The notes under the pieces are model-generated. The model was not told the DNA's origin, did no database searches, and saw only the letters and a program-made list of their open reading frames with translations. DNA of 64,000 nucleotides, from the NCBI GenBank assembly GCA_016712505.1, contig JADJQY010000040.1, forward strand, positions 124,001 to 188,000, given 5' to 3'. Positions 8,209-18,100 of the stretch are shown here, in pieces (within the stretch, counting starts at the first letter, position 1; every line of letters begins with the position of its first letter). This stretch comes from Candidatus Eiseniibacteriota bacterium (lineage in GTDB: Bacteria; Eisenbacteria; RBG-16-71-46; CAIMUX01). The translations under genes and the position numbers were made by a program.

Positions 8209-9308
8209 AGCATCCCCAGTTCCACGTAGGGCGGACGGTCGTCCAGGGCCTCGACCGCAGTGGCGCCGTCTTCCCAATGGACGGCGAAGAGTCGCCCGCT
8301 GAAGCGGGTGACGCGAAAAAAGCGATAGACGCTCGCCAGTGGATCGCGCTCGTGCAGCCCGAGAAGAAAGTAGAGATACCCTGAGCCCCAGGCGTCGTTG
8401 TGCATCCGCAGGAGAAGCGCGCGAAGGAGGGTCAGGTCGTCGTGATCGACCGCGATGAGACCGGCGTAGAAGGATCGTAGCGGAAGCCCCGGAGTGGGAA
8501 GTCGTCCCGTCCCCAGAAGCGGTGCAGCGGCGTCGATCCAGGGCTTGAGGAGCCGCAGCGCCCCACGATAGCGCGTGACCACGGTCTGCTTGAACGCGCT
8601 CTGATCCCAGGCCGCAGCCACTCCCACGACCCGTCCGCCGCGTATCCCGAGATAGAAGCAGTCCGGCCGAAGATCCCGCCAGCGTCCCGTGCGGAGCTCC
8701 TCGGCGGTCACCACGGGAGCGAGCTGTCGCCGGGAGTGATTGCGTGCCAGGCAGTCGGCGATCGCCTCCGCGTCGTCTGCGGTGCCGCGGCGGATCTGCC
8801 AATCGCCGATCGGCTCCCGGCGCGGCCGGCCGAGGTTGATGGCGTGGGAGCAAACCCGGCCCAGATCACGATAGACCGGCAGACCGGCCCGGCGGGAAGG
8901 AAGCAGCGAGAGAGCGTGGCGGTTCGCTTCCGCGATCACCGTGAAGTAGAACGGGGCCCCTCCGGCGTCGTGGAGGCGGCGCAGGTAGCGATACCCTCGG
9001 GCGAGCAGCGTCCCCCCGCGATGGCGCCGTTCCAGGCGGAGGTCGGACAGATATCCGAGCGGACGCACCTCCCCGTTGAGGTAGGCCGATCGCAACGCCC
9101 GGGTGGCGACGCCGATGATCTCGCCGCCGGCCGGATCACGCGCGACCGTCACCTGCGCGTCATCCCCCTGCAGTCCGGTGGCGAAGAAGTAGGACGGCTC
9201 GCGCTGGAACGAGAGCGAGATCGTGCCCGGCATCTCGTTTCGCGCCATCAGGCGGCGGAGCTCCGGATCATCGGCCGCCCGGGCCTCTTCGAACCGGACG
9301 GTGGTCAC
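8205..9308 (-). CDS. GNAT-superfamily acetyltransferase, two tandem GNAT-like halves
   Basis: A 367-residue cytoplasmic protein. The N-terminal half has a GNAT core with beta4-alpha3 text YLSDLRLERRHRGGTLLARGYRYLRRL, including the RxxGxG/A-type pyrophosphate loop (RRHRGGTLL). A second GNAT-like half begins at about residue 175 (IRRGTADDAEAIADCLARN) and carries YLGIRGGRVVGVAAAWDQ. Substrate is unknown. GTG 9308 overlaps the TGA of the nucleotidyltransferase gene by 4 bp, and its own stop overlaps the next start in the same way, so three genes are translationally coupled. Confidence 0.72.
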   Translation of the reverse strand: MTTVRFEEARAADDPELRRLMARNEMPGTISLSFQREPSYFFATGLQGDDAQVTVARDPAGGEIIGVATRALRSAYLNGEVRPLGYLSDLRLERRHRGGTLLARGYRYLRRLHDAGGAPFYFTVIAEANRHALSLLPSRRAGLPVYRDLGRVCSHAINLGRPRREPIGDWQIRRGTADDAEAIADCLARNHSRRQLAPVVTAEELRTGRWRDLRPDCFYLGIRGGRVVGVAAAWDQSAFKQTVVTRYRGALRLLKPWIDAAAPLLGTGRLPTPGLPLRSFYAGLIAVDHDDLTLLRALLLRMHNDAWGSGYLYFLLGLHERDPLASVYRFFRVTRFSGRLFAVHWEDGATAVEALDDRPPYVELGML

Positions 9309-10057
9309 GCCATGAGCGAGCGAAACCAGGTTTCCGCCTCGGCCCGCTTCTTCGCAAGATCGTCCGGACTCTGCACGAAGAAGAGCGGCTCGAGTCGCGC
9401 CGACACTTCGAGGGGCAGATCGTGCTTGTAGTAGCGCACGTAGAATCCGTGCCGCTCCGGGCAATGACGAATGCGGAGCAGTTCGACCAGCGGACGCAGG
9501 GTGAACGAGTGGTAGAACGACATCGCTTCCGCCCAGTTCTTCCGGTGCAGTTCCTTCTCGGTCAGAATCTGAAACAGCTCGAAACTCACCCGAAGGCTGT
9601 GCTTCCGATCGTCAAGCTTGGCGGTAAGCGCCGCCCGGTCGAGCGGAGTCCAGCGGGTCGCCCCCACCTTGTCGAAGTGAACCGCCGGCGATCCGTGAAT
9701 CTCGGGCTGGATCATCTTGTCGGGATTGCTCCGGCGGATGACCACGAAATCGAGCAGCAGATAGGGGCTGGCGTTCTTCAGTCGATAGAACACCTGATGG
9801 TGCCCGTGCCAGGCGGGTTGCGGGATCTCGTAGCGCAGGGAGATCGGAGAGAGGGGTGCGATTGCGGCCTCGACCAGGGGAAAGACATCGGTCACCCGGT
9901 CGTCGTCGGCATCGACCTGGAGATCGATGTCGGACCATTGATCGATCCGACCGAAGCCGGCCGCGCCCCCCTCCCACATGGCATGAACGAACGGCTGCGG
10001 CTCGAGCGCGGCCCGGATGGCAGCCAGAATAGGCTCTCGGGTCAAGGATTCGGACAT
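9305..10057 (-). CDS. Nucleotidyltransferase-fold (Pol beta superfamily) protein
   Basis: A 250-residue protein with the minimal nucleotidyltransferase signature: EGGAAGFGR (Gly30-Gly31) followed by WSDIDLQV with Asp43 and Asp45, and a possible third carboxylate in LLLDFVVI. The rest is helical and resembles the C-terminal part of aminoglycoside-type nucleotidyltransferases or DUF4037-like proteins. Target unknown. Start ATG 10057 has AGGAGGG 6-8 bp upstream. The thioredoxin gene ends 38 bp upstream and the GNAT gene overlaps the stop, so all sit in one operon. Confidence 0.7.
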   Translation of the reverse strand: MSESLTREPILAAIRAALEPQPFVHAMWEGGAAGFGRIDQWSDIDLQVDADDDRVTDVFPLVEAAIAPLSPISLRYEIPQPAWHGHHQVFYRLKNASPYLLLDFVVIRRSNPDKMIQPEIHGSPAVHFDKVGATRWTPLDRAALTAKLDDRKHSLRVSFELFQILTEKELHRKNWAEAMSFYHSFTLRPLVELLRIRHCPERHGFYVRYYKHDLPLEVSARLEPLFFVQSPDDLAKKRAEAETWFRSLMA

Positions 10058-10095
10058 GGGACCCTCCTGGTTTGCGCGCAGCCGTTGATTGGCTT

Positions 10096-10686
10096 TCAGT
10101 CTCCGTGCCGCTCCCGGAGCGGGGGGGAAAGCCGAGCCATGAGCAACGCTCGCTCGAAGGCATCGACCCACTCCGCCTGCTCCGCGAGCAGCTGATTCTG
10201 CGGCGGCGGGACGACCCCGGCGTCGCAGGCCGGCCCAACCTCCCGGAGCGCCTTGGCCCGGTAGGCGGACAAGGTCCGGTCGCCGTAGCGACCGATCTCC
10301 CAGAAGTCCTCCGAGAGGAACACCACCACGGGAACGCGCAGGGCGCCCATCATCCGCAGTTCCTCCTGGAGCTCCGCCGAGACGTCGCGGTCGATCCACC
10401 GCACCTCGACATCGGCTGCCGCCTCGGCGATCCGCTGGATCATCGGTCCCTGGCGGACGCAATCGCCGCACCAAACACCGGTGTAGACCAGCACGTGGAG
10501 GCGACGCCGATGGAACTGGACCCGCGCCACCTCCTCCAGGGTCAGGGGCGAGATCTGGTCGGACATCGTCCGCCACTTGCCCGCATGCACTGGATTGGAG
10601 CCGGCGAGATAGGTATCGTAGTCCTGCCCCAATTCGTAGTGACGGCGCCAGAACGCCTCCCGCGCGTCGCGATACTGCCCCGACAT
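10096..10686 (-). CDS. Thioredoxin-fold protein with WCGDC active site
   Basis: A 196-residue cytoplasmic protein. A helical N-terminal segment (1-62) precedes a thioredoxin domain with the redox pair Cys73/Cys76 in YTGVWCGDCVRQ and the conserved cis-Pro region LRVPVVVFLSED. No signal peptide is visible. ATG 10686 is preceded by GAAGGAGGATCG, a strong ribosome site. It is the first gene of the coupled minus-strand operon that ends with the RnfD-like fusion, so a role in keeping its membrane partner reduced is conceivable but only inferred. Confidence 0.85.
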   Translation of the reverse strand: MSGQYRDAREAFWRRHYELGQDYDTYLAGSNPVHAGKWRTMSDQISPLTLEEVARVQFHRRRLHVLVYTGVWCGDCVRQGPMIQRIAEAAADVEVRWIDRDVSAELQEELRMMGALRVPVVVFLSEDFWEIGRYGDRTLSAYRAKALREVGPACDAGVVPPPQNQLLAEQAEWVDAFERALLMARLSPPLRERHGD

Positions 10687-10898
10687 CGATCCTCCTTCTC
10701 CGCGCCACCGCGGCTGGTTCGGGTCGGAGCATAGCAGGATCTCGTCCGCTGCCTCGCGCGGTCTGCCTCTCTTCCCCATTTGGGGACCTGGATCGGAGCA
10801 AAGGAGGCGACGCCGGAGGAGGTGAGTCCAGAGCCAGAGCGCCAGGCAAGGAGTTATCGCCGCCGGCGCGGTGGCATGCGGGTTGAAGTGGGTCTCGC

Positions 10899-12023
10899 AT
10901 GCGCACTCGAAACCTCCTCCTCTGGCTGCTCCCACTTGGCATCGTCGGACTGGCGGCGCTGCGCCCCGATCTCCGCAACCGGGCGATGGCGCTCTTGCCT
11001 CGCTCCGAGAAGCAACCCGCCGTCGCTCACGCCGAGGAGACGGAGACGGAGGCGGATCCCCAGGAATCCGCGCGCATGGTCGCGCTGCCGGTCCGGGGAC
11101 GCGTGGTCGAGCGGGGACCGTTCCGACTCCTGGTGACGGGAGCGGGGCGCGTGGAAGCGCTGCGTCGGGCCAGCCTCTCCCCCCGGGTCGGAGAACGGGT
11201 GACGGCGATCGGCGCGCGCGAGGGATCGGCGGTGCGACGCGGGGCGGAGCTGGTCACCCTGGATCGCCGGCCCTTCGAGATCGCGCTCCGCGAGGCGGAG
11301 GCGCAACGAGCGCGGGCCCAGATTGAGTACCAGGCGGCGCTCTTGGGACAGCCGGAGGCCACGGACGAGACCAAGCAGCTTCTCCGCCATCGCTCCGGAC
11401 TGAGTGCTGCCGACGAGGCGGTGACCCGTGCGCAGCTCGACCTGGAAGGCGCCATCATCACGGCACCCTTCGACGGATGGGTCGCGCGGCTGGACGCGAA
11501 CGTGGGCGAGCGGGTGGCCCCGAATCAGGTGTTGACCGAGGTGATCGACGTCTCGCGCCTGCGCATTCCGGCCGAGGTGCTCGAGGATGACTTTGCCGCG
11601 CTGGAGCTGGGCGCCCCGGCCGCGGTCCGCATCCCGGCCCTGGGGGAGGCCCGCTTCCAGGGCACGGTCGATGCGCTGAATCCGGTCATCGACCCGGGAC
11701 GGAGCACCGGCACCGCCTACATCGTGCTCGAGAACCCGGGAAACCGCATCCGTCCAGGCATGTATGCCGAGGTCGAGATCGGCGGAACTGAGCTGGGCGA
11801 CCGCCTGGTCGTTCCGCGCTCCGCTGTGCTCGAGCGGGACCGCCGCCTGCTCGCCTTCCGTGCCCGCAAGGGCCGGGCGGAGTGGAGCTACGTCGAAATC
11901 GGGCTCAGCACCGAGCGCGAGATCGAGATTCTGAGTGGAATCGACCCGGGCGACACCGTGTTGGTCGAGGGGCATATGACCCTGGCCCACGGAGCGCCGA
12001 TCCAGGTGGCGCTCACGCCATGA
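10899..12023 (+). CDS. RND efflux periplasmic adaptor (membrane fusion protein)
   Basis: A 374-residue HlyD/AcrA-family adaptor that bridges an inner-membrane RND pump to an outer-membrane channel. An N-terminal membrane anchor (LLLWLLPLGIVGLAAL) is followed by a biotinyl-lipoyl-like half (VERGPFRLLVTGAGRVEAL, then LSPRVGERVTAIGAREGSAVRRGAELVTLD), a short helical hairpin, the second lipoyl half (GAIITAPFDGWVARLDANVGERVAPNQVL) and the beta-barrel/membrane-proximal domain. Its stop overlaps the next start (ATGA at 12020). The hairpin is short compared with AcrA. Substrate is unknown. Confidence 0.9.
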   Translation: MRTRNLLLWLLPLGIVGLAALRPDLRNRAMALLPRSEKQPAVAHAEETETEADPQESARMVALPVRGRVVERGPFRLLVTGAGRVEALRRASLSPRVGERVTAIGAREGSAVRRGAELVTLDRRPFEIALREAEAQRARAQIEYQAALLGQPEATDETKQLLRHRSGLSAADEAVTRAQLDLEGAIITAPFDGWVARLDANVGERVAPNQVLTEVIDVSRLRIPAEVLEDDFAALELGAPAAVRIPALGEARFQGTVDALNPVIDPGRSTGTAYIVLENPGNRIRPGMYAEVEIGGTELGDRLVVPRSAVLERDRRLLAFRARKGRAEWSYVEIGLSTEREIEILSGIDPGDTVLVEGHMTLAHGAPIQVALTP

Positions 12024-15000
12024 CCTTCGCTGCCCTTGCGGTCAAGCGACCGATCGCCACCTCGGTGCTGTTCTTCGCCGCCATGCTGCTCGGCCTGGTG
12101 GCATTGACCCGGCTCGAGGTGACCCTGCTTCCCGAAATCGCCGCGACCGAGCTGAACGTCTGGGTGCCCTACGCCGATGCGGGGGTCGAGCAGGTCGAGG
12201 AGAGCGTGGCCCGTCCGATCGAGCAAGCGATCGTCGCGGTGCGCGGGGTGCGCGGCGTCTCCACCCGGGTGCTGCCTGGCGGTGCCTCGGTGCAAGTGCG
12301 GCTGCACCCCGATGCGGATCCCGAACTGGTGGCCCTCTCGGTCCGCGAGCGACTCGACGCGGTGCGGTGGGAACTCCCAGGAGGGGTGGGACGTCCTCTT
12401 CTCCGGACCGCGAGCGGCGAGGAGCAGGCCTCGATGGTTCTGGCCCTCGCCTCGAGCGATCTGAGCGGCGCGTCCGACTGGGCGCGCACGGTGTTGAAGC
12501 CGCGGCTCGAGCAGATCGACGGGATCGCGCGGGCCCAGGTGGTCGGGGCGCCGCGTCCGGAGATGCACGTCACACCCGATCCAGCGCGAATGGCGGTGCA
12601 CGGTGTGAGCGCGAGTGACCTCGCCACGGCGCTGCGCGAGGCCAATGTCGAGGCCCCGGGCGGGTATGTGGCGCGACGGGGGATCCGCTACGCGCTCTCG
12701 CTCGAGACCGGGCTCACCGACGCGGACGAGGTCGGCGCGACGATCGTCCGCTGGGCCGGGGCTCGACCGTTGCGCGTCCGCGATGTCGCGCGGGTGGAGA
12801 CAGGGTTCGCCGATCCGGAGGGGTACTCCCGGCTCGACGGCGCCTCGGCGGTCGGGATCCTTCTCTACCGCGAAGCCGGGGCAAACTTGCTGCGCACCAC
12901 TGACCGCGTGCACGAAACCTTGGCCCAGGTCAGAAGTGAGTTTCCCACGCTGAACGTCGCGGTGGTGACCGATCCGACGCCGTTCGTACGCCAATCGATC
13001 TCCGGCGTCTGGCAGGCGGTCTGGCTCGGTGGACTGCTCGCCTTCGGCATCCTCCTCTTCTTTCTCGGTGACATCCGCTCCCCGCTCTTTCTCGGCACCT
13101 CGCTTCCGATCTCGGTGTTGCCGAGTTTCGCCATCCTCGACCTCTGCGGCGTGTCGCTCAACCTGATGTCCCTCGGCGGCCTCGCCCTCGGTGTGGGCAT
13201 GCTGGTCGACAACAGCGTGATTGCGCTGGAGAACATCCACCGCTTGCAGCTCGAGGGGAAGGATAGGCGGACCGCGGCGGCGGAAGGGGCGCGGGAGATG
13301 GCGATGCCGATCTTCGCCTCCACGCTGACCACGGTGGCGGTGTTCCTGCCGGTCTCACTCGTGCGCGGTCCGATCGGTAGCCTGCTCCGCGATCTCTCGC
13401 TCTCCGTCTGCGTCTCCCTCGGCATGAGCGTGCTGGTGTCGCTCACCTTTCTTCCGATGCTCGTCGGGAGATTCGGCCTTCCGCCGTCTCCGGTGGAGCG
13501 CCGACCGCTCTACGGCCTCTATCATCGGACCCTGGAAGCCTGTTTGGCGCGGCCGCGGCGCTTTCTCGGGTGGGTCGGCGCGGCCCTGGCAGTCAGCATC
13601 GCGATCCTTGCCTGGCTCCCGCGCGAGATCCTGCCCGAGGTGGCCACCCGGGAAGCGGAACTTCGCCTCCGTCTTCCCTCCGGTCACGACATCGCGGCAA
13701 CCGACGCGGTCGTGCGTGAGATCGAATCGTGGGTCGCGACGCAGCCGGGGGTGGAACAGGTCTTCACCCTGGTCGGCTCGGCCTCGGAGATCGATCTGGT
13801 GAGCAGTGAGCGCCAGCCGAACTACGCCACGCTCCGCATCCGAATGCATGCGAATCAGATGGGGCAACGCGACCCCATCGTGCGCGAACTGCTCCAGCGC
13901 TGGAATGGGATGAACGGCACGGAGATCGAGGTCGCGGCATCGCGGGACGAGATGATGGCGCTGCTCCCCAGTGGCGAATCGACCCTCAGTTGCGAACTTC
14001 GCGGGGCAGACCGCGCGGTCGCCGACCGCCTGCTGGAAAGCGTACAGGCCGAGGCGGAGCGGAGTCTGCGCGCGGATCGCGCTTCGGTGGATGCCGGGCA
14101 GCCGCTGCGGCTCCAGCGGGGAGAGGTCAGTCCCCACTACCGGATGTCACTCCTGAGCGACGCGCTCTGGAGACACGAGCTGAACGAAACCGAAGTGATC
14201 GACGCGGTCCGCGCCCGCTCCGGCGGGCTCGAGGCGACCCAGCTGCGCCGGTTCGACGAGGAGCACGCCGTGGTGGTCCGGGAGGCGATCCGCCCTGCTC
14301 CCTACGAGGGATCGCTGGTGGCCGGTGGACGGGTCTTCCCGGTGGAGGAGTTGCTATCGGTGCAGACGGCCGCGTCTCCCGCCCTGGTGCTGCGCGAGGA
14401 TCAGAACCGAGTCGTCGCGTTGCGCTGGGATGGGCCGATGCGCGAGGTGGGGCGGGTGAAGCGCGCGCTGGAGCGCGCCTCCGCCGTGGTCGGCCTCCCT
14501 CCCGGCTACAGCCTTCGCTTCGGCGGAGCTTGGCAGGAAATGCAACGCACGCTCGGCGAGGTGCTCCGCGCCTTCGCCCTCTCCGCCGGGTTGGTGCTTC
14601 TGATCCTGGCCGCGCAGTTCGAGTCGCTCACTCTGCCGCTGCTGGTCTTCGCCTCGGTTCCTCTGGCCCTGGTCGGCGTGGCCATCGGGCTGCTCCTCAG
14701 CGGGGAATCGATCAGCGCGCTCGCCGCGGTCGGGCTCGTCATCCTCGTCGGCGTGGTCGACAACGAGGCGATTCTCAAGGTCGAGTTCCTGCGCCAGCTG
14801 CGGGAACGCGGGCACAGCCCGCGCGAGGCGGTCCGGATCGCGAGCCGCGATCGCTATCGCCCGATCTTGATGACCACGGTGACCAATCTGCTCGGCCTGG
14901 TCCCGATGTACTTCGGCCAGGGCGCCGAACTCAGGGCGCCGATGGCCACGGTACTGATCGGGGGGCTGACCTCCGGCGCGATCCTCACCCTCCTGGTCAT

Positions 15001-15106
15001 CCCCGTCCTCTTCGATCTGTTGGGCGGAGAGAGGACGCGCGGAGGGGGCTCCTGGCGCGACAGGTTTCGCCTTCGGGCCAAGGGAGACCTACGATGCGCG
15101 CCCTGA
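12020..15106 (+). CDS. RND-family efflux permease (first of two)
   Basis: A 1028-residue inner-membrane proton-driven pump. It starts with MTFAALAVKRPIATSVLFF, typical of the RND TM1 region. Two large periplasmic porter segments alternate with two sets of six helices; TM4 carries GVGMLVDNSVIALENI (the Asp of the proton relay). It ends at a charged tail. ATG 12020 overlaps the adaptor stop by 4 bp. The second permease starts 13 bp before this gene ends. The protein differs clearly in sequence from its downstream neighbour, so they may form a heteromeric MdtBC-like trimer. Confidence 0.92.
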   Translation: MTFAALAVKRPIATSVLFFAAMLLGLVALTRLEVTLLPEIAATELNVWVPYADAGVEQVEESVARPIEQAIVAVRGVRGVSTRVLPGGASVQVRLHPDADPELVALSVRERLDAVRWELPGGVGRPLLRTASGEEQASMVLALASSDLSGASDWARTVLKPRLEQIDGIARAQVVGAPRPEMHVTPDPARMAVHGVSASDLATALREANVEAPGGYVARRGIRYALSLETGLTDADEVGATIVRWAGARPLRVRDVARVETGFADPEGYSRLDGASAVGILLYREAGANLLRTTDRVHETLAQVRSEFPTLNVAVVTDPTPFVRQSISGVWQAVWLGGLLAFGILLFFLGDIRSPLFLGTSLPISVLPSFAILDLCGVSLNLMSLGGLALGVGMLVDNSVIALENIHRLQLEGKDRRTAAAEGAREMAMPIFASTLTTVAVFLPVSLVRGPIGSLLRDLSLSVCVSLGMSVLVSLTFLPMLVGRFGLPPSPVERRPLYGLYHRTLEACLARPRRFLGWVGAALAVSIAILAWLPREILPEVATREAELRLRLPSGHDIAATDAVVREIESWVATQPGVEQVFTLVGSASEIDLVSSERQPNYATLRIRMHANQMGQRDPIVRELLQRWNGMNGTEIEVAASRDEMMALLPSGESTLSCELRGADRAVADRLLESVQAEAERSLRADRASVDAGQPLRLQRGEVSPHYRMSLLSDALWRHELNETEVIDAVRARSGGLEATQLRRFDEEHAVVVREAIRPAPYEGSLVAGGRVFPVEELLSVQTAASPALVLREDQNRVVALRWDGPMREVGRVKRALERASAVVGLPPGYSLRFGGAWQEMQRTLGEVLRAFALSAGLVLLILAAQFESLTLPLLVFASVPLALVGVAIGLLLSGESISALAAVGLVILVGVVDNEAILKVEFLRQLRERGHSPREAVRIASRDRYRPILMTTVTNLLGLVPMYFGQGAELRAPMATVLIGGLTSGAILTLLVIPVLFDLLGGERTRGGGSWRDRFRLRAKGDLRCAP

Positions 15107-18100
15107 TGCTCCCGCTCAGGCGCCCGGTCGCCACCGGAGCGGTGTACCTGGCGTTGCTCCTCTTCGGCACCGCGACCCTCTTCGATCTGCCCCTCTCACT
15201 CTCACCGGATCTCGACTATCCGGCGCTCTCGGTGCAGCTTTCCTGGCCCTTCGCCAGCCCGGAGCAGATGGAAGCGTTGGTGACCTCACGGGTGGAGGCA
15301 GAGGCGGAGCTGCTGCCCGAGGCGCATGAGGTCTCCTCGGTCAGCGGTGAGGGCTGGGCTCGAATCGACATCGCGCTCGAGCGCGGGTCACCGGTCGACC
15401 GGGCCGAGGTGTTCCTGCGCGAGCGTCTGGCTGCCCTCCGCGACGACCTGCCGACGGCAGTCGACCCGCCGATCATCGACCGCTACGTGCCGGAGGAGAT
15501 GCGCCGAGGGGACTTCTTCGTTCTCCAGGTCGAGGGAGCGCGCACCGACCAGGCGCTGCGGGAGCTGGTCGATGACCAGATCACCCCCCGCCTGCTCGGT
15601 GTCCCTGGCGTCTCCGATCTCGAGGTGTACGGCGGGCGCGACCCGGAAACCCGGATCGACCTGGCCCTGGATCCGATCGAGCGCGGTGACGTGGAGGTCG
15701 GTTCGGTGCTCTCCGCGTTCGACCGGGTCGGAACGGACGACGGCCTGGGAGCGCTCGCCCATGGTGGTTGGAGCCTGCCGGTGGTTCTCGATCGGCCACC
15801 GGCCGCGGCGGCGACGGTGGGCGAGGTGATCGTCGGCGGATCCCGCGAGCTCCCGCGGCGGGTGCGCAGCGTCGGCTCGGCGGTGGACGGCTGGGAAGAG
15901 CCGCAACGGCTGTCGCGCATCGATGGGAACCCGGCCATCACCGTGGTGCTCGAGCGCGAGGCCGGAAGCAACGTGCTCGAAGTGGTGCGCAGCGTGCGTC
16001 GGACGCTGGAGGAGATCCGCGCCTCACTCCCGGCCGACGTCGACGTCGCAGTACTCCACGATCAAAGCGAGAGCATCAGCCGGGAGCTGGACTCCCTCAG
16101 CCGACGTTCCCTCGTCTCCATCCTGGCCATCTTCGCGGTCCTGCTCGTGCTGGAGCGCCGCTGGCGCTCCCCTCTGGTCGTCCTCCTGACCGTTCTCTTC
16201 TCCGCCCTGGCCACGTTCGTCTGCTTCCGGGTGGTGGGAATCGGCATCAACCTCGTGACCCTCTCGGGACTGGCCCTCGCCTTCGGCATGTCGGTCGACA
16301 ACTCGATCGTGATCCTGGAGAACGTCGGCCTGCGCCACCGCGGGCCTGGACCGACCGCCGGCCCTGCGGGAGCGTGGACCCGGCTGCGCACCCTGGCCGC
16401 GACCCGCGAAGTGTTGTTTCCCCTGGTGGCGGGCACCGCCACCACCACCGTCGTGCTCACGCCGTTTCTCTATCTCTCGGGCGACCTGCGCGATTACTAC
16501 CTGCCGTTCATCCTCTCGGTCTCCCTCTCCCTGCTCGCCTCCCTGGTCGTCGCGGTCTCCCTGACCCCTCCGCTGGCGCGCTGGGCATTGTCCGAACCGG
16601 ACGGACCCGCGACCGGACCTGATGAACGGAAGCATGCGGCGCGGACCTTTCGCTCGCGGGCCAACGGGGGGTACGGCAGACTGCTCGCCCCGATGCTCCG
16701 CCGCCCGGGCACCACCGCCCTCGTGGCGTTGCTCGCCTTCGGCGGGAGCCTCTTCGTGTTCGATCGTTTCGTCTCTCGCGGTTCGATCTTTCCCTCCGAA
16801 ACGGACACCAGCCTGAACGTGGGCATGCGTTTTCCGCCGGGGAGTGACCTCCACGATGTCGACGCCATGATCACCCGGTTCGAACGCTTCATCCTCGAAC
16901 ATCCCCTGCGCGCGGCCGGACACATCACCAAGGTCGAGGCACTGGTGCTGGCCAATCGAGGCATGCTGCGCGTGCGCTTCTCCCCCCGGAGCGCCGAGAC
17001 TGCCGTCCCCCAGACCATCAAGGAAGAGTTGACCGTCCGCGCCGCCGCGGTCTCGGGTGCCAACGTCTCGATCACCGGGTTCGGCCCGGGATTCAGCGGG
17101 TCGAGCGGGACCACCACCCCGAGCTACCAGCTGAATCTCCGTGGACCGGACTACCTCGAGCTGGGCCGACTCGCCGACGACCTGGGTCGACGCCTCGGGA
17201 ACCATCCCCGGGTGCGCGAGATCGACACCAACGCCTCCAACTTCATGCTCGACGACGCCATCGCGATGGCCGTGGTACCCGATCGAGAGGCGATCGCCCG
17301 ACACGGGCTTTCGGTGCGTGACCTGGTCGCGGCCATCCAGCCGGCGATCGCCGGGGAGTTCTTCTCCGGACGTCGCGCCGGGCTGTCCGGAGACGTGAAC
17401 ACCAGGGTGCGCCTGGCCGGCGGGGAGGCCCAGAGCCCCGAAGCCCTGCTCAACACCCGCCTCCTCACCCCGCGGGGGACGGCGGTTCGACTCGGAGCGT
17501 TGGCGCGGCTCGAGGAGCGCCCGGTACCGGCGGAGATCCACCGCCGTCATCAGCAGTACGAACGAGCGGTCTCGTTCGACTTCCGCGGGCCGCGACCGAT
17601 CGCCGATCGCTACGTTCGGTCGTTCATCGAGGGAACCACACTCCCTCCGGGGTACATTCTGGAAGAAGGGCTCGGCTTGCTTCTCTCGCGGCGCGAGGAG
17701 CAGGCGATCGGACTGGCGCTCGGATTCGCCCTCGTCCTCATCTATCTCGTCTCGGCGGCCCTCTTCGAGAGTCTGATCCTGCCGTTCGTGGCGATCCTCT
17801 CGGTCCCCCTCGGGTTCATCGGGATCGCGCTCACTTTCTGGATCGCCGACCTCCCGTTCGATCGGACCGCCTACGTCGGCCTGATCCTCCTCGCGGGGGT
17901 GGCGGTGAACAATGCCCTCCTCTGGGTGCACCGGGCGGGACAGATCCTGCGCCGCACGGGCGATGTGGTCGGAGCGGCCCTTCGCGCCTCGATCGAACGC
18001 TGGATTCCGATCCTGATCACCACGCTCACCAGCGTGGCCGGGCTGCTACCGCTGGCGATCGGGGCAGACCCGGGAACGAGCGGCAATTGGCGAAGCCTCG

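Noticed and set aside
8209..8853. N-terminal extension of the RnfD-like frame up to 8853
   Set aside because: This stretch lies over the GNAT gene in another frame and reads as Arg/Ala-rich nonsense; the GTG at 8208 with stop overlap is the better start.
9309..9464. Longer GNAT start at 9464
   Set aside because: The extra residues lie inside the nucleotidyltransferase gene; GTG 9308 gives a GTGA overlap and begins directly before the conserved fold.
16024..17931. Long minus-strand open frame of 635 codons inside the second RND permease gene
   Set aside because: It is the mirror of a clear RND gene, has biased Glu/Asp/Arg/Gly composition and no ribosome site; typical of GC-rich antisense frames.
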